From positions 3,119,001 through 3,183,000 of the forward strand of contig NZ_JAUSZF010000001.1 of assembly GCF_030817315.1 (NCBI RefSeq): a DNA stretch of 64,000 nt, read 5' to 3'. Below, piece after piece: positions 62,787 through 64,000 of this stretch; positions within the stretch are counted from its first letter, which is position 1, and every line of letters begins with the position of its first letter. The notes below the pieces were generated by a model. That model worked only from the letters and a program-made list of their open reading frames with translations, made no database searches and was not told the origin of the DNA. Made by a program: the position numbers and the translations under genes. Source of the DNA: Sphingomonas faeni (GTDB taxonomy: Bacteria > Pseudomonadota > Alphaproteobacteria > Sphingomonadales > Sphingomonadaceae).

Positions 62787-63978
62787 TCCCGATCTCCGGC
62801 GTCTGCGCGACGAGGGATACTCGCTCTCCGTCGCCCGCGGGCGCCTCGTCGTGACGGGCATCCCTTTCGTGTCCGGCCCAGGCCGTATCGAGCGCGGTAC
62901 CCTCATCGTTCCGCTGGACATGGTCGAAGGCACCACCGCACGACCGACCGGGCGCGACGTGTTCTGGGTCGGAGCCGTACCGTGCGACGACCGCGGCGTT
63001 CCGATCGACGATCCCATCACGTCGCCGCTCCGGCGCGATTTCGGAGGCGGGCTCGTCGCCAACCACCTTCTCCATGCGAAGCCCGACGACGGCGGGTTCG
63101 AGGACTACCACCAGTTGGTCAGCAGCTACGTGGGCCTGATCTGCAGGCACGCCATCTCACTGGATCCGACCGTCACGGCGCGCGGCCGCCGGCGGGTAGT
63201 CGTGACCGAGAATCCACAGGGCCCGTTCGATTACGCGGACACCGCGAGCCAGAGAACCGGCATCGGCGCATTCAGTGGGAAACTCGAAGGCAGCAGCGTC
63301 GCCATCGTCGGTCTCGGCGGGACCGGTGCCTACGTCCTGGACCTCGTAGCGAAGACCCCGGTCGCCCGAATCCATCTGTTCGATGACGAGACGCTCCACC
63401 AGCACGACGCCTTCCTCTCACCGGGCGCGGCGTCGTTCGCCGAGATCGGAGCTGCGCCCGCCAGAGTCGATCACTACGCAGCGCTCTATTCGCGCGTGCA
63501 TCGCGGCGTCGTGCCGCATCGGAGCGGATTGTTGGTCGCATCCCTCGCGATGCTGGATCAGGTGGACTTCGCATTCCTATGCATTGACGGTACCGCGGCG
63601 AAGCGTCCGGTCATCGAACATCTCGAACGAACCGGAAAGCGCTTCGTCGATCTGGGGATGAAACTGCGCCTGACGCCAACCGGCGTCTCCGGAACGGTCA
63701 GGATCACGACCAGCACTCCAGCGATGCGATCACACGTCCGGGACATGAACCGCATCCCGTTCCCGACGGACAGTAGGGGAGACGACGATGCCTGCAATCT
63801 GCAGGTCGCCGAACTGAATGCGCTGAACGCTGCGCTAGCGGTCATCCGCTGGAAGAAGCTCTACGGCTTCTACGCCGATCCGCTCGGTGAACACCACGCC
63901 GTGTATAGCGTGGACGGCAACCAGGTCCTCAACACGGACAGCGATGGCGCCGCGGGAACCCGGTGCGGCCCATCCTGA
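62761..63978 (+). CDS. E1-like ThiF-fold activating enzyme with DUF6791-type N-terminal domain, copy 2
   Basis: 405 residues from TTG 62761 with an AGAGGAG site 7 bp upstream, inside the last 26 bases of tniQ. It aligns with copy 1 (43525-44751) over its full length: DEGYSLSVARGRLVVTGIPF, YHQLVSSYVGLICRHAISLDP, and VAIVGLGGTGAYVLDLVAK, with G184xGGxG189 at exactly the same residue number. VARIHLFDDETLHQHDAFLSPGA and VDFAFLCIDGT follow. The copies are clearly related but diverged. A partner ubiquitin-like gene is not seen upstream; its place is taken by the end of tniQ. Confidence 0.87.
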   Translation: MSRASTGRNPDLRRLRDEGYSLSVARGRLVVTGIPFVSGPGRIERGTLIVPLDMVEGTTARPTGRDVFWVGAVPCDDRGVPIDDPITSPLRRDFGGGLVANHLLHAKPDDGGFEDYHQLVSSYVGLICRHAISLDPTVTARGRRRVVVTENPQGPFDYADTASQRTGIGAFSGKLEGSSVAIVGLGGTGAYVLDLVAKTPVARIHLFDDETLHQHDAFLSPGAASFAEIGAAPARVDHYAALYSRVHRGVVPHRSGLLVASLAMLDQVDFAFLCIDGTAAKRPVIEHLERTGKRFVDLGMKLRLTPTGVSGTVRITTSTPAMRSHVRDMNRIPFPTDSRGDDDACNLQVAELNALNAALAVIRWKKLYGFYADPLGEHHAVYSVDGNQVLNTDSDGAAGTRCGPS

Positions 63979-64000
63979 GAACCGGAACGACGAGGCGGTT

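Larger units (their letters stand above)
41372..64000. mobile_element. Genomic island beginning after tRNA-Gln, continuing beyond the right edge
   Basis: From this point genes change from recognised core genes to mostly unknown or mobile-element genes, and the intergenic hairpin repeats of the core stop. It carries a ubiquitin-like conjugation operon, a nuclease and a Tn7-like transposition core. No integrase gene and no second copy of the tRNA 3' end is in the window, so the left boundary is inferred from gene content and position only. Confidence 0.6.

Noticed and set aside
41372..64000. CRISPR array or Cas genes associated with the Tn7-like core
   Set aside because: No regularly spaced repeats and no Cas-like protein could be seen, so this is not a CRISPR-associated transposon as far as the window shows.
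41372..64000. Second copy of the tRNA-Gln 3' end as a right attachment site
   Set aside because: No match to GAGGTTCGAATCCTCACGG was noticed downstream within the window; the right end probably lies outside.

Overview
The window looks like a chromosomal segment of a high-G+C alphaproteobacterium of the order Sphingomonadales, most likely a Sphingomonas-type organism. This rests on gene families and gene style: DivK next to rpmG, DUF3572, a plant/alphaproteobacterial-type glutamate-cysteine ligase, a RegB/RegA pair behind a cyo operon, an EF-hand periplasmic protein, and many GC-rich intergenic hairpins. No database search was possible.

Layout. Positions 1-41371 are ordinary core chromosome. 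In order they hold: a cut-off exported protein, DUF1328, Dps, rpmG, divK, DUF3572/HAD, RidA, a frameshifted DUF482 acyltransferase, argG, a CFA-type lipid methyltransferase, a molybdopterin oxidoreductase with its membrane cytochrome b, flavin reductase, two MFS transporters, the cyoABCD-surf1-regB-regA operon, an SPL-family radical SAM gene, small redox and aromatic-metabolism genes, tRNA-Ser(GGA), a broken ICMT-like gene, gshA, rsmE, ubiA, tldE, a CysQ-like phosphatase, phospholipid enzymes, rpoZ, rlmE and ppx/gppA, ending with tRNA-Gln(CTG). Intergenic gaps are filled with several families of palindromic repeats.

From just after tRNA-Gln (41372) to the right edge, gene content changes abruptly to accessory DNA that continues past the window. 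Its left part is a tight + strand operon: an unknown protein, a Lon-like AAA+ protein whose Walker A and Walker B residues are both substituted, a single-domain bacterial ubiquitin-like protein of the multiubiquitin type, and an E1-like ThiF enzyme, followed by unknown genes. The middle has a PD-(D/E)XK nuclease beside a large unknown protein and a convergent pair of small Mu/TnsB-like transposase-fold proteins. The right part is a complete Tn7-like core (two small genes, TnsA-like, TnsB-like with D279/D364/E400, TnsC-like ATPase, long TniQ). A second E1-like gene starts inside the 3' end of tniQ.

The most interesting point is this link between a Tn7-like transposon core and ubiquitin-like conjugation genes. 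The last residues of TniQ match the last residues of the ubiquitin-like protein, and both E1 genes start at the same place inside the upstream reading frame.

Four genes (DUF482, cyoA, the SPL-type gene, tniQ) each carry one extra G or C in a short run. Correcting one base restores a full-length frame in all four, which suggests assembly or sequencing errors. The ICMT-like gene at 27039-28345 has two independent lesions and is more likely a true pseudogene.
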